The notes under the pieces: generated by a model
Database searches by the model: none
What the model was told of the DNA's origin: nothing
The model's input: the letters and a program-made list of their open reading frames with translations, nothing else
Program-made: the position numbers and the translations under genes
Part shown: in pieces, positions 52,736 to 61,552 of the stretch
Numbering within the stretch: the stretch's first letter is position 1
Layout: every line of letters begins with the position of its first letter
NCBI RefSeq assembly: GCF_030020805.1
Contig: NZ_CP125098.1
Location: forward strand, 510,001 to 574,000
Direction of reading: 5' to 3'
Length of the DNA: 64,000 bases
DNA from: Paenibacillus sp. RC67
GTDB lineage: Bacteria; Bacillota; Bacilli; Paenibacillales; NBRC-103111

Positions 52736-53500
52736 TTAAAATTCGTACTGAACGCTAAGACTTGTTGTAATGGTCAACTCTCCAGGTGCAATGGACGTTG
52801 GTGTAGAAGCGGAATCCGCTGTCTTCATAAGCATCGGGCTGTATTCACGGCGAATAGGGTTAGCAGAGCTTCCGTTTTGAACCACGTTGACAACGCCTTT
52901 CACTTCTTTGCCGATAGTTTTGGCAATGGCTTTAGCTTTGGCTTCGGCATTTTTCATCGCGGAGTCAATGGCTTGGATCTCATAGTCCTGACGCTTTTCG
53001 GTATCGAATTGAACGCCGTTAATTTGGTTGGCTCCAGCAGCGGATGCCGCATCTAGGAAAGCCCCTACTTTTTCGATATCACGATAAGTGACTTGGACCA
53101 TTTGGGTTGCAGAGTATCCGGTGATTTTCGGTTCCTTATCCGAATAGCTGTAAACCGGCTGCACGGAGAATCCGGACGTTTTCACGTCTTTCTTATCGAG
53201 TTTGTACGTATCGTACAGCATGGTAGTCAGGCTTGCGAAGCTCTCCGCGTTCAGCGTTTGGGCTTCACTTGCGGTGTTGGCTTTGGTCATAACTCCCAAA
53301 TTGATATAGGCCACGTCTGGAGTCACCTTGATCTCGCCTTCGCCTCCAACGGTAATAGTTTTGCTGTAGGCAGGGCTTACTTGCTCCGCATAGGCAGGCG
53401 TGACACCAGCCGGGTGAAGAGATGTGAAGTACGTCAAACCGGTTAACAAAGTGACTGTAGCAACTCCGATAATGAGCTTGTTTTTGACTGTCGATTTCAT
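52736..53500 (-). CDS. Secreted SIMPL-domain (DUF541) protein
   Basis: A 254-residue protein with an N-terminal Sec signal or anchor (about residues 8-36, ending near AYAEQ) and a SIMPL domain (about 45-252): TITVGGEGEIKVTPDVAYINLGV, VKTSGFSVQPVYSY and YRDIEKVGAFLDAAS. Family members form periplasmic or surface oligomers, with unclear function. The ATG at 53498-53500 follows GGGGGAA; the reading frame extends to 53725 but overlaps the cytochrome gene and lacks family sequence. Confidence 0.86.
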   Translation of the reverse strand: MKSTVKNKLIIGVATVTLLTGLTYFTSLHPAGVTPAYAEQVSPAYSKTITVGGEGEIKVTPDVAYINLGVMTKANTASEAQTLNAESFASLTTMLYDTYKLDKKDVKTSGFSVQPVYSYSDKEPKITGYSATQMVQVTYRDIEKVGAFLDAASAAGANQINGVQFDTEKRQDYEIQAIDSAMKNAEAKAKAIAKTIGKEVKGVVNVVQNGSSANPIRREYSPMLMKTADSASTPTSIAPGELTITTSLSVQYEF

Positions 53501-53703
53501 GTTATTCCCCCGATTACCAAAATGTTGTTTCACTTCTAAAAACGGAAATGTTCTGTGAAATGTTGCAGACAAATGAATAGGAAGCAATATATTTTTATTT
53601 AATAGCATGTAAAAAACAAAAACATCTGCTGCACGATAGAATCGTATTGCGGATGTTTGTTCGGTTATACAGTTGTTACCAGCTATGTAAGTGGGTCTAT
53701 GCG

Positions 53704-54084
53704 TTATTTTTTTGCTGCAAGCCATTCGGCTAATGCTTCGGTTTCCTCCGGTTTCAATTTAGTGCCGAAGCCCGGCATGCCGTTGCCGCCACTAATAATT
53801 TGCTTGCTGATTTGCTCTTTGGTCAGCTTCCCGCCGATTTTTTGCAGATTGGTCGTAGGACCGACCTTGCCTTCGAGATTATTGCCATGGCACGAAATGC
53901 AGCTTTGCTTGTAGAGTGCTTGTACCTGCTCCGGTGCGCTTGTCAGCGCTTCGCCCTGGCTTGCCGCTTTATTGCTGCCTCCGAAAGGCTCCCCGCCCTG
54001 CTTGGCGGAGCTGCCACAGCCGGCTAATGTTGCTACGATTAGCAAAGAAATGGCCCAACTGAGCCCAAGAGATAATTTCCTCAT
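53704..54084 (-). CDS. Cytochrome c551-like lipoprotein (CccB type)
   Basis: A 126-residue lipoprotein with lipobox LAGC (Cys about 23) and one class I cytochrome c domain with CISCH heme attachment (about 62-66) and MPGFG as distal Met. It would carry electrons to the caa3 oxidase (ctaCDEF at 13435). A Ser/Gly/Ala-rich linker separates the lipid anchor from the haem domain. AGGGGGAT precedes the ATG. Confidence 0.9.
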   Translation of the reverse strand: MRKLSLGLSWAISLLIVATLAGCGSSAKQGGEPFGGSNKAASQGEALTSAPEQVQALYKQSCISCHGNNLEGKVGPTTNLQKIGGKLTKEQISKQIISGGNGMPGFGTKLKPEETEALAEWLAAKK

Positions 54085-54242
54085 CCGGTTATCCCCCTCC
54101 CGAGTGGTTTAATCTAATGACGGAAGCCGTCCGTTGAACGCTCTTATCGGTTGAAATCAATGGAAAAGGGCGTGCTTATGGGTAGCGTACACCTTTCGAC
54201 TTGGGAAGTCAAACCTTGCGCTAGGACAGCATATTTTGCGAT

Positions 54243-55103
54243 TTACCGGTCCATAAAAGGGGCGAAACGGTGCTTTTTCGCATAATCGCGTGGCGAGACA
54301 CCGGTCACTTTTTTGAAAATGCGGCTGAAGTAAAATTCATCCGTGTACCCGACACTATTCGCGATCAGCTTCAGTCGATAATCGGACAGCACCAACAGCT
54401 CCTTGGCACGGTCGACCCGCAGATGGGTCAAGTAATCGATAGGGCTGTAGCCTATGTATTTTTTAAATAAACGGGAATAATGGCTTACGCTCAAGCCTGC
54501 CATCTGCGCCAGTCCCTCCAAGGTTAAGGGCTCTTGGTAGTGGCCGACCATGTGATCCTGTGTCAACTCGATGGCGGCCGTGGTGTCGCCGGCTATTTTT
54601 TGTGCCCGGAAGTCCTGTATGAGGGTTAAGAAAAACTCCAGCAGCAATATTTTTCTCCGCATAGCGGTCATATGCCCTCTGCGCTTCCACAATATGTCCA
54701 GCTGCTCGAACAAATAAATGAGCTGAGGCGTATTGTTGACCGTATACATCCCTTCCAGGGGGAATGCAGTCTCGGAAGAGCTGCGATAAATCCACTGTTC
54801 CTTCTCTTCGAAAGTTTCCGTATAATGAAATCGGAGGAAGTAGTATTCGAGCGGCTGCTCGGCATCCGTACGCCGTTCTACGATCATGCCGGGACTGAAG
54901 CAAAAAAACTTTCCTGGCTCCGCCGGATAATGCGTGCCATTAATCGTAAACGTACCTTTCCCTTTAATAATAAGCCAGACCGAATTGTGTTGAATCGTTC
55001 TGGGCAGTTGGTGCCACTGGGGGCTGCATTTTTGATGTCCTACTAATAGGATAGAAATAACGAGCCTGTTAAGCCGTGCCGCCAGCTCACCGGGAGTTAA
55101 CAT
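54243..55103 (-). CDS. AraC-family transcriptional regulator
   Basis: A 286-residue regulator with an N-terminal cupin-like sensing domain (about residues 25-150: GKGTFTINGTHYPAEPGKFFCFSPG is at about 45-69) and a C-terminal AraC HTH pair (about 185-280), including YTDEFYFSRIFKKVTGVSPRDYA. The ATG at 55101-55103 follows GAGGAGTGAGG; a longer frame to 55265 runs into the divergent mutY gene. Target genes unknown. Divergent from mutY with a 70-bp gap. Confidence 0.85.
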   Translation of the reverse strand: MLTPGELAARLNRLVISILLVGHQKCSPQWHQLPRTIQHNSVWLIIKGKGTFTINGTHYPAEPGKFFCFSPGMIVERRTDAEQPLEYYFLRFHYTETFEEKEQWIYRSSSETAFPLEGMYTVNNTPQLIYLFEQLDILWKRRGHMTAMRRKILLLEFFLTLIQDFRAQKIAGDTTAAIELTQDHMVGHYQEPLTLEGLAQMAGLSVSHYSRLFKKYIGYSPIDYLTHLRVDRAKELLVLSDYRLKLIANSVGYTDEFYFSRIFKKVTGVSPRDYAKKHRFAPFMDR

Positions 55104-55173
55104 TTGCCTCACTCCTCTGATGGTTTTAAATGCCATCATTATACCATAACGTTCGGCAATAGAAGGAGACCTC

Positions 55174-56322
55174 ATGGAAACGAACCTTAAAAAGCAATAC
55201 TTTTCCGAAGAACTGCTGGCATGGTACCGTAAGCATCGCCGAGACCTGCCGTGGCGCCGCAGCAAGAACCCTTATCATATATGGATTTCCGAAGTGATGC
55301 TGCAGCAAACCCGGGTGGACACGGTTATACCGTACTTTCACCGGTTTACAGAACGTTTTCCGACGATGGAGGCGCTCGCTAATGCGCCGGAGGAAGATGT
55401 GCTGAAGCTGTGGGAAGGCCTTGGATATTACTCCAGAGCCCGCAATTTGCAAGGAGCTGTACGGGAAGTGCAGGAGCGATACGGCGGTGTGGTGCCGGAT
55501 ACACTTAAGGAAATTTCCACACTCAAAGGTGTCGGTCCTTACACGGCTGGGGCGGTACTAAGCATTGCGTACAATAAACCGGAGCCGGCGGTAGATGGCA
55601 ACGTCATGCGGGTGCTGTCACGTTATTTTCTCATCGAAGAAGACATTATGAAAGTCAGCACGCGAGGGATTATGGAGAAGCTCGCTAAGGAGCTGATTCC
55701 GGAAGGCGCTGCCGGAGATTTTAATCAGGGCTTGATGGAGCTAGGGGCTATGGTCTGTACCCCACGGTCGCCGCACTGTCTGACCTGTCCCGTTATGGAG
55801 CATTGCTCTGCACGAGAAGCGGGAATGGAGGAGGAGCTGCCCATTAAGAAGAAGGCTAAGCCTCCGCGTCCTGAGTATCGGCTCGCCGCACTTATTGAGG
55901 GGACAGGCCCGAATCAAGGTCAGGTGCTGATTCGGCAGCGGCCGCAGGAAGGTCTGCTCGCCCGGATGTGGGAGCTGCCGCATACGGAGGTGCCATTCGC
56001 ATATTCGGCAACGGAAAAGGTGCACTCTGCGATAGATTCAATTCCCGCTTCGATATCCATATTGACCGATCAATTGTCAGAAGAAACCATTGGGATTCAT
56101 CCGGAAAGATGGTACATGCATGCCGAGCATACGTTCAGCCATATCCATTGGGACATGCAGGTTGTAGCTTGTACTCTCGAGCCCACGATAGTACCCTCCA
56201 GCGCAGGTCAGCTGATGCCTTCCCACTATCAGTGGGTCAGTCGTGATACGATGGGACAGTACGCATTCCCCAACGTCTTTTTGAAAATTTTAAACCGGTA
56301 TTTTGGCGATTCTAGTTCTTAA
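55174..56322 (+). CDS. mutY: A/G-specific adenine glycosylase
   Basis: A 382-residue base-excision-repair enzyme. HhH-GPD domain: WRRSKNPYHIWISEVMLQQT (catalytic Glu), LKGVGPYTAGAV (hairpin) and VDGNVMRVLSR (catalytic Asp), then the 4Fe-4S motif CTPRSPHCLTCPVMEHC (about residues 190-206). A C-terminal Nudix-like domain (about 235-365) recognises 8-oxoG. It removes A opposite 8-oxoG. GAAGGAGACC precedes the ATG. The end meets a bidirectional terminator. Confidence 0.95.
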   Translation: METNLKKQYFSEELLAWYRKHRRDLPWRRSKNPYHIWISEVMLQQTRVDTVIPYFHRFTERFPTMEALANAPEEDVLKLWEGLGYYSRARNLQGAVREVQERYGGVVPDTLKEISTLKGVGPYTAGAVLSIAYNKPEPAVDGNVMRVLSRYFLIEEDIMKVSTRGIMEKLAKELIPEGAAGDFNQGLMELGAMVCTPRSPHCLTCPVMEHCSAREAGMEEELPIKKKAKPPRPEYRLAALIEGTGPNQGQVLIRQRPQEGLLARMWELPHTEVPFAYSATEKVHSAIDSIPASISILTDQLSEETIGIHPERWYMHAEHTFSHIHWDMQVVACTLEPTIVPSSAGQLMPSHYQWVSRDTMGQYAFPNVFLKILNRYFGDSSS

Positions 56323-56336
56323 TGGAATAAGCTGCA

Positions 56337-56371
56337 AAAAAGAGCGGGTTTTAAACAATCCGCTCTTTTAA
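56337..56371. terminator. Bidirectional terminator between mutY and the Crp/Fnr gene
   Basis: AAAAGAGCGG pairs with CCGCTCTTTT around a 12-base centre; the Crp/Fnr stop codon lies inside the loop. Confidence 0.8.
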
Positions 56372-57033
56372 CGCATCCATACGTTTGATGAGAATCATTT
56401 TTTTATCGATGGAGATGATCTGATCATCCTGAAGCTCCTGAAGCACCTTGGTTACCGACTCACGCACGGTTCCGGCTAGGTTGGCAAGCTGCTGGTGGGT
56501 CAGCTTCATGTTGATTAATATTCCACTCTGACGAACAATTCCATGTTCCTCCGCTAATCGGGAAATCACTTTAATGGTTCGTGTCCGCACATCCAGGAAC
56601 GTCAGATTGGCAATTTGGTCATTGGCGTTGCGCAGTCGCTCCATGGTCGATTCCAGCAGCTTAAGGCACAGCTTCGGAGACTTCTCCAGAAATTCGATGA
56701 AATCGGAGCGCATTAAGGAATACATCGTCGTAGGAGCCAATGTTTCTGCCGTAGCGGATCGGGTCATCTCGTGCTGGATTAGCGACATTTCCCCGAAGTA
56801 ATCTCCTCGCTTAATAAACTGAGAATGACTTCCTTCGTGTAATCGATACGATAAATTTTGACGACACCGGTGTCGATGATGAAAAATTCGTTCCCCAAGT
56901 CGCCTTCATGAAACAAGACCGTATTTTTCTTTATTTTACGTTCCGTAAAAAGAGGCGATATGGACATCAGCTCACTAACCGTGAGATCTTCAAATAAAGG
57001 AACTTCCTTTAATAGAGGAACAATATTGTGCAT
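56351..57033 (-). pseudogene. Crp/Fnr-family regulator interrupted by a frameshift
   Basis: Two frames together make one Crp/Fnr protein of about 228 residues. The first piece (57033-56779, 84 residues) holds the start of the cyclic-nucleotide-binding domain (VLFHEGDLGNEFFIIDTGVVKIYR); the second (56788-56351) continues with MSLIQHEMTRSATAETLAP and ends with the Crp HTH (LTHQQLANLAGTVRESVTKVLQEL). Near 56811-56812 one missing A in an A run breaks the frame; restoring it gives LLKRGDYFGEMSLI, the usual family motif. It could be a real mutation, a phase-variable homopolymer or an assembly error. It lies 24 bp behind the HD-GYP-like gene. Confidence 0.78.
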
Positions 57034-57057
57034 ACAAAGCTCATCTCTTTTCCAAAC

Positions 57058-58182
57058 TTAATGTACTAGCGCATCTTCTCCAATGCGGTATATCTTAATG
57101 TGCGGGTGGCTGGATAAATCTATCTCCACAGGCTGCATCAAATCTTGTCCCTGCTCGTTGGTAAGAATGCGGACGACAGGTCTGTGCTGCAAGCCGAGGT
57201 TGCGTTTCGATACGATTCCGATTTGTCCCGTGCTCAACCGAACACTTAAGCCGACAGGATAAATCGCTGCACGGCTGCGAAACGAATCTACCTTGTCTCT
57301 ATCATACAGCGTTCCAGCTCTTGTGAAAAGATTTTCCAGTGCGTGTTCCGGTGGAAAGGCCGGCCGGTAAGGACGCGGATTGGTCATAGCATCGTAGGCG
57401 TCCAATAAGCCTATCCATTGTGCAAAAGGATGAATACCCGCTTGAGTTAAGCCTGCAGGATAACCGCTTCCATTAATCTTCTCGTGATGCTGAAGTGTGC
57501 AGTGTGCGGATATGAGCGGGATGCCAGGAGCATCTTTAACTATTTTGTAGCCGTACTCTGTGTGCTTTTGAATTTCCTCGTATTCGAGCGGTGTAAGGGG
57601 GGCTGTTTTTAATAACAGCTTGGGGGATACTTGGGTGTTACCGATATCGTGCAGCATGGCGCCAAGTCCGAAAGCGTTGATATCATCCAGTCCATATCCA
57701 TCGAGAATACCGATTCGAGTGGCATATACACAAACATTTAAAGCATTTTGCCATAGCTGCTCAAGGATAGAAAAACTGTTTTTGTTGGTGTACATTAATC
57801 GGATCGTATCATCCTCGGGCAATTGCTTGTGCTGCTCTTGTAAATCTTCCAGAATCAGCGCCATGCTCTTGAGAGCCGCTTGCGATAAGGAGCGCATGTC
57901 TCCGCTGTTCCAATCACGATACTGCTGCAGCCTTTGAAAAGCAGGCATCAATTGTTGTCGAACGGCAGTGGAAGTTTCCTCACGTAATGCATCGGACATT
58001 TGAATATCGTCCGTTCGCGGGTCCTCAATATGGAGCTGCTGATAACCCATCAGCTTTAATTTGCGAATATCAGGGAGGGAAAGCTCCGAGTGGGTACTCA
58101 ACATCGTTTGCCCCTCTTCGGACACAATGGATTTGCCGAGCCTCATGCCGGGATGCACCATTGAGATAGGGAGTAGTCTCAT
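57058..58182 (-). CDS. HD-GYP-like protein with altered metal residues
   Basis: A 374-residue protein without membrane segments. An N-terminal region of about 140 residues precedes an HD-GYP-type domain (about 145-300): LHDIGN, HTEYGYKIVKDAPGIP and HHEKINGSGYPAGL. HD-GYP enzymes degrade cyclic di-GMP. Here two positions are unusual: the first metal His (usual HSLNVA) reads NALNVC, and the Lys of HDIGK is Asn. HHE..GSGYP is intact. Catalysis may be reduced or lost, leaving a binding role. The Crp/Fnr gene follows by 24 bp, suggesting co-transcription. Confidence 0.78.
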   Translation of the reverse strand: MRLLPISMVHPGMRLGKSIVSEEGQTMLSTHSELSLPDIRKLKLMGYQQLHIEDPRTDDIQMSDALREETSTAVRQQLMPAFQRLQQYRDWNSGDMRSLSQAALKSMALILEDLQEQHKQLPEDDTIRLMYTNKNSFSILEQLWQNALNVCVYATRIGILDGYGLDDINAFGLGAMLHDIGNTQVSPKLLLKTAPLTPLEYEEIQKHTEYGYKIVKDAPGIPLISAHCTLQHHEKINGSGYPAGLTQAGIHPFAQWIGLLDAYDAMTNPRPYRPAFPPEHALENLFTRAGTLYDRDKVDSFRSRAAIYPVGLSVRLSTGQIGIVSKRNLGLQHRPVVRILTNEQGQDLMQPVEIDLSSHPHIKIYRIGEDALVH

Positions 58183-58343
58183 CGACTAAATACCACCTTT
58201 GTACTCGGTTATTTGATTATGCTTGCTAGAATAATGAAAAAAGGCCAGGTGGTTCATCCTAAGTCTTCGATTTATCGTTGTTCTCATTATTTCATATCAA
58301 GGAAAAAAATGCTATGGAATATTCCATGAACACACTAAAATAA

Positions 58344-58394
58344 CCCCACAAAGTGGGGCCTTGGCTTCGAAGTTGGTTCAGGTACTTTGTGGGG
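58344..58394. repeat. Nested inverted repeat upstream of the HD-GYP-like gene
   Basis: CCCCACAAAGT (58344-58354) is exactly complementary to ACTTTGTGGGG (58384-58394) across 29 bases. The left arm can alternatively fold alone as CCCCAC-3-GTGGGG (58344-58358). On the minus strand it is followed by TTATTTTAG, so it may be a second terminator for sodA. Confidence 0.55.
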
Positions 58395-58423
58395 AGCCCC
58401 GAAATTTAGAAGTTCTAAAATGT

Positions 58424-58454
58424 CAAAAGAGAGGGACTATAGAGCCCCTCTCCC
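58424..58454 (-). terminator. Probable sodA terminator
   Basis: On the minus strand GAGAGGGG pairs with CCCTCTC around a CTCTATAGT centre, followed by TTTTG. Confidence 0.6.
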
Positions 58455-58468
58455 TAACGGTACAATGC

Positions 58469-59083
58469 TTATTTTGCTGCAGCTTCGTAACGTTTACCAA
58501 CTTCAGCCCAGTTAACAACATTCCAGAACGCGGAGATGTAGTCAGGACGTTTGTTTTGATATTTCAAGTAGTAAGCATGCTCCCATACGTCCATACCAAG
58601 GATTGGCGTATTGCCTTCCATGATAGGGCTGTCTTGGTTAGGAGTGCTGCTTACAACCAATTTGCCTTGAGGAGTAACGGAGAGCCATGCCCAGCCGCTT
58701 CCGAAACGAGTAGTACCCGCTTTAGCGAAATCTTCTTTGAATTTATCGAAGCCGCCCAATTCGTTGTTGATGGCATCAGCCAATTTACCTTCTGGAGCGC
58801 CGCCGCCGTTAGGTCCGATAACTTCCCAGAACAGGGAGTGGTTAGCATGACCGCCGCCGTTGTTGCGGACAGCCGTACGGATAGCTTCTGGTACGCTGTT
58901 CAGATCAGCGATCAGATCTTCAATGCTTTTTGCTTGAAGATCAGCATGACCTTCCAACGCTGCGTTCAAGTTGGTTACATAAGTGTTGTGATGACGATCG
59001 TGGTGAATCATCATAGTAGTTTCGTCGATATGCGGTTCCAATGCGTTGTTTGCATAAGGTAGTGCTGGTAATTGATGTGCCAT
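58469..59083 (-). CDS. sodA: Superoxide dismutase, Mn/Fe type
   Basis: A 204-residue SOD. Metal ligands are visible in [10 protein letters not shown] (His), [13 protein letters not shown] (His), DVWEHAYYL (Asp and His). [11 protein letters not shown] and GSGWAWL are family marks. It lacks a signal peptide and converts superoxide in the cytoplasm. AGGAGG lies before the ATG, and a good promoter at 59127-59155 is on the same strand. Metal preference cannot be determined with certainty; Mn is usual in Bacilli. Confidence 0.96.
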   Translation of the reverse strand: MAHQLPALPYANNALEPHIDETTMMIHHDRHHNTYVTNLNAALEGHADLQAKSIEDLIADLNSVPEAIRTAVRNNGGGHANHSLFWEVIGPNGGGAPEGKLADAINNELGGFDKFKEDFAKAGTTRFGSGWAWLSVTPQGKLVVSSTPNQDSPIMEGNTPILGMDVWEHAYYLKYQNKRPDYISAFWNVVNWAEVGKRYEAAAK

Positions 59084-59126
59084 GGTTATACCTCCTAATA
59101 ATATGTAATTTCTTATTCCGTTTCTT

Positions 59127-59155
59127 ATTATCCTCTATTTTTGATATAAAATCAA
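59127..59155 (-). promoter_or_regulatory. Promoter of sodA
   Basis: On the minus strand TTGATT (59155-59150), a 17-base spacer and GATAAT (59132-59127). Confidence 0.6.
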
Positions 59156-59182
59156 CATGTATGTATAAAAAGTGAGGGGTAA

Positions 59183-59359
59183 TCAATCCCGGTTCTGAAT
59201 CTCATGAATAATCTGACTCAACATAGCTGTGCCCTGGGCATTTAGCCAGGGGGACAAATCACTCATGACACGTTGATGATAATGCAGTTCTTCTCCTGTC
59301 CAAGCCGATGTTTTCACATCATTTAGCTCGTGAATTCGACGAATGTCTTGACTTGTCAT
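59183..59359 (-). CDS. Small protein of unknown function (58 residues)
   Basis: A 58-residue frame starts MTSQDIRRIHELNDVKTS and ends in IHEIQNRD. AAAGGAGAACGGCC precedes the ATG with the Shine-Dalgarno at 8 bases, stronger than expected by chance. The protein looks helical and amphipathic, with WTGEELHYHQRV in the middle. No family recognised. It lies upstream of sodA on the same strand. Confidence 0.6.
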   Translation of the reverse strand: MTSQDIRRIHELNDVKTSAWTGEELHYHQRVMSDLSPWLNAQGTAMLSQIIHEIQNRD

Positions 59360-59600
59360 GGCCGTTCTCCTTTCCCTTTGTTGTCAATTTCCCGCATTAG
59401 CATTTCTCGACAGCGGTCTTTTTATACCTGAACCATAGGGGGATGAAGGCGCATACTTATATCATTAACCAATCTGATGAAGCCGTGAATCATGAGGTGG
59501 AAGATGGCTCGTTCTCACACTCTTATCTTCATATATGCAAAATTGTAAGATTATGCTAGAATGCGGGCGTACAAACACCTCAAAGAAAGAGGGATGTCTC

Positions 59601-60296
59601 GTGATATTGGAAGTTATAGCAACGAGTGTTGCTGATGCCAGATTGGCGCAAAATAACGGAGCGGGAAGAATCGAACTGATCTCTGGTATAGGAGAGGGAG
59701 GCGTGACGCCGAGCTATGGCCTTATCGAACAGGTGCTTGACTCCGTCACGATTCCCGTTCATGTGATGGTCCGTCCTCATGCCAATACGTTTTGCTATGA
59801 CGAGGATGACATAAGAACAATGCTATCGGATATCCGTGTCATTCGCAGCCTTGGTCCTGCCGGTATAGTTGTTGGTGCGTTAACTCCGGATGGCCGGGTA
59901 GATGAGATGACGATGGGGAGGCTGTTGGTGGAGGTTGGAGGAATGTCTGTTACGTTCCACAGGGCTGTTGACGAGGTGAGGGATCAAGAGCAGGCGCTCC
60001 GTACATTAGGCAAATATTCGGCGATCAAGCGTATACTTACATCAGGAGGAACGCCAAGCGCACTTGATTCCGTTAAGACGATTCAGCAAATGAATCGGAT
60101 TTGTAAAGAATTATCGATTACACTGCTTGCAGGAAGCGGGTTGAAGCTTGAATCTCTGGCCTCCTTTATATCCAAATCCGGCGTATCGGAGGTCCATTTA
60201 GGCACCGGCGTTCGTGTGGACTCAAGTCCGTGGAAGCCGATTGACCCTGCCCGGCTGCGCGCAGCAGCCGACATCGTTGCGAGCTTTACTAATTAA
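59601..60296 (+). CDS. cutC: CutC family protein
   Basis: A 231-residue TIM-barrel protein with the CutC blocks LEVIATSVADARLAQNNGAGRIEL, GGVTPSYGL, VHVMVRPH and VTFHRAVDE. CutC is linked to copper homeostasis in E. coli, though that role is debated. The GTG at 59601 is used because AGAGGG lies 7 bases before it and the family starts there; the frame extends to 59535. The asparaginase gene begins 18 bp later. Confidence 0.86.
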   Translation: MILEVIATSVADARLAQNNGAGRIELISGIGEGGVTPSYGLIEQVLDSVTIPVHVMVRPHANTFCYDEDDIRTMLSDIRVIRSLGPAGIVVGALTPDGRVDEMTMGRLLVEVGGMSVTFHRAVDEVRDQEQALRTLGKYSAIKRILTSGGTPSALDSVKTIQQMNRICKELSITLLAGSGLKLESLASFISKSGVSEVHLGTGVRVDSSPWKPIDPARLRAAADIVASFTN

Positions 60297-60313
60297 TGCG
60301 CGGGAGGAACCCC

Positions 60314-61315
60314 ATGAGCAAGAGCGAGATATTGGTAGAGGAACTTCGCGGCGGATTGCTTGAATGCGAATATGCCGGGCATATTTGCGGTGTAGATGAT
60401 TCAAGCAGAATCAAGTATCGAGTCGGTAATGCGCAGCATATGACCTATTTGCGCTCAGCGGCGAAGCCGATTCAGGCCATCCCGTCCTTTCGCTACGGCA
60501 TAGCGAATCGCTATCCTTTTAACGAAAAAGAGCTTGCGATTATGACGGCATCACATCGAGCGGAAGCCTATCATGTCACTGCTGTAGAATCCATGCTGAG
60601 CAAAATCGGGCTGTCTGAGGAAGATCTGGCATGCCACGCAACCTATCCTTTGAACGCAGCAGCACATAATGAACTGATAGTCCAAGGAAAGCCGGAAAGT
60701 AGGTTATATCATAATTGCTCGGGCAAGCATCTGGGTATCCTTGCTTACTGTAAGAGTAAGGGCTACAGCTTGAGCGGCTATGAGGATCCGAATCACCCTG
60801 TACAGCAGGAGATTGTTCAAACCTTAGCTATGCTGTCCGAATACCCTGAGGAAGATATTCATATCGGTGTTGACGGCTGCGGTTTTCCCGTATTTGCTAT
60901 TCCGCTGTATCATTTAGCGTTAACGTATCTGAAGCTGGCGTGTCCTGAGTTAATTAGTGATAAGGCGACAAGGGCGGCGGTAGAGGAGATAACGGCTTTA
61001 ATGAACCGCAACTATGAGATGGTAGCCGGGACGGACATGATCTGCTCGACTTTGTTGTCTGACGATAATATCGTAGCCAAGGGAGGAGCAAAAGGTGTTT
61101 ATTGCTTTGGTCTGCGTAAGGAGAGGCTTGCGTTTGCCCTCAAGGTGATGGATGGATCCGAAGATAAATGGCCGTTGATCGTGGCCTCCATTTTGGAACA
61201 AGTCGGGTATGACCGCAGGCAGACTATCGACGAATTGTACAGGTTATGCCCAAGGTTTTTTAGCAATGGGAGTGGAACTGTAGTAGGAGAGAACAGAGCT
61301 GTGTTCCAGCTGTGA
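60314..61315 (+). CDS. Asparaginase, type II-like (rhizobial AnsA family)
   Basis: A 333-residue protein of the asparaginase_II family, as in Rhizobium. Marks are LVEELRGGLLECEYAGHICGVD, RSAAKPIQAIP (Ser-Ala-Lys-Pro), HNCSGKHLG (about residues 135-143) and IGVDGCGFPVFAIPL. It probably hydrolyses asparagine to aspartate and ammonia. No signal peptide. GGGAGGAAC precedes the ATG at 60314; an ATG at 60296 overlaps the cutC stop. Likely co-transcribed with cutC, a curious pairing. Confidence 0.85.
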   Translation: MSKSEILVEELRGGLLECEYAGHICGVDDSSRIKYRVGNAQHMTYLRSAAKPIQAIPSFRYGIANRYPFNEKELAIMTASHRAEAYHVTAVESMLSKIGLSEEDLACHATYPLNAAAHNELIVQGKPESRLYHNCSGKHLGILAYCKSKGYSLSGYEDPNHPVQQEIVQTLAMLSEYPEEDIHIGVDGCGFPVFAIPLYHLALTYLKLACPELISDKATRAAVEEITALMNRNYEMVAGTDMICSTLLSDDNIVAKGGAKGVYCFGLRKERLAFALKVMDGSEDKWPLIVASILEQVGYDRRQTIDELYRLCPRFFSNGSGTVVGENRAVFQL

Positions 61316-61552
61316 TACGTATTCAAAATGTGAAATAGAGGCTCAAGTGAAAAATAGTCGTGTTCCATGAATTCAGTGCTGCATGCTGAAGGAGGGGAGA
61401 CGACTTTTGTTCTTTCTTAAGGCAATTCTTGAATACAAAAAATTTAGGTATAAAAGGTCAACGTCAGGTCTTTTATTTTTATCCAATCAGTGGTAAACTA
61501 ATTCTCAGAAACATAGTTCATTGAATAAACAAAGTACCTTGGAGGTGCACTT

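Noticed and set aside
53501..53725. N-terminal extension of the SIMPL-domain gene
   Set aside because: It would overlap the cytochrome c gene and bury the signal peptide; the ATG at 53500 has GGGGGAA upstream.
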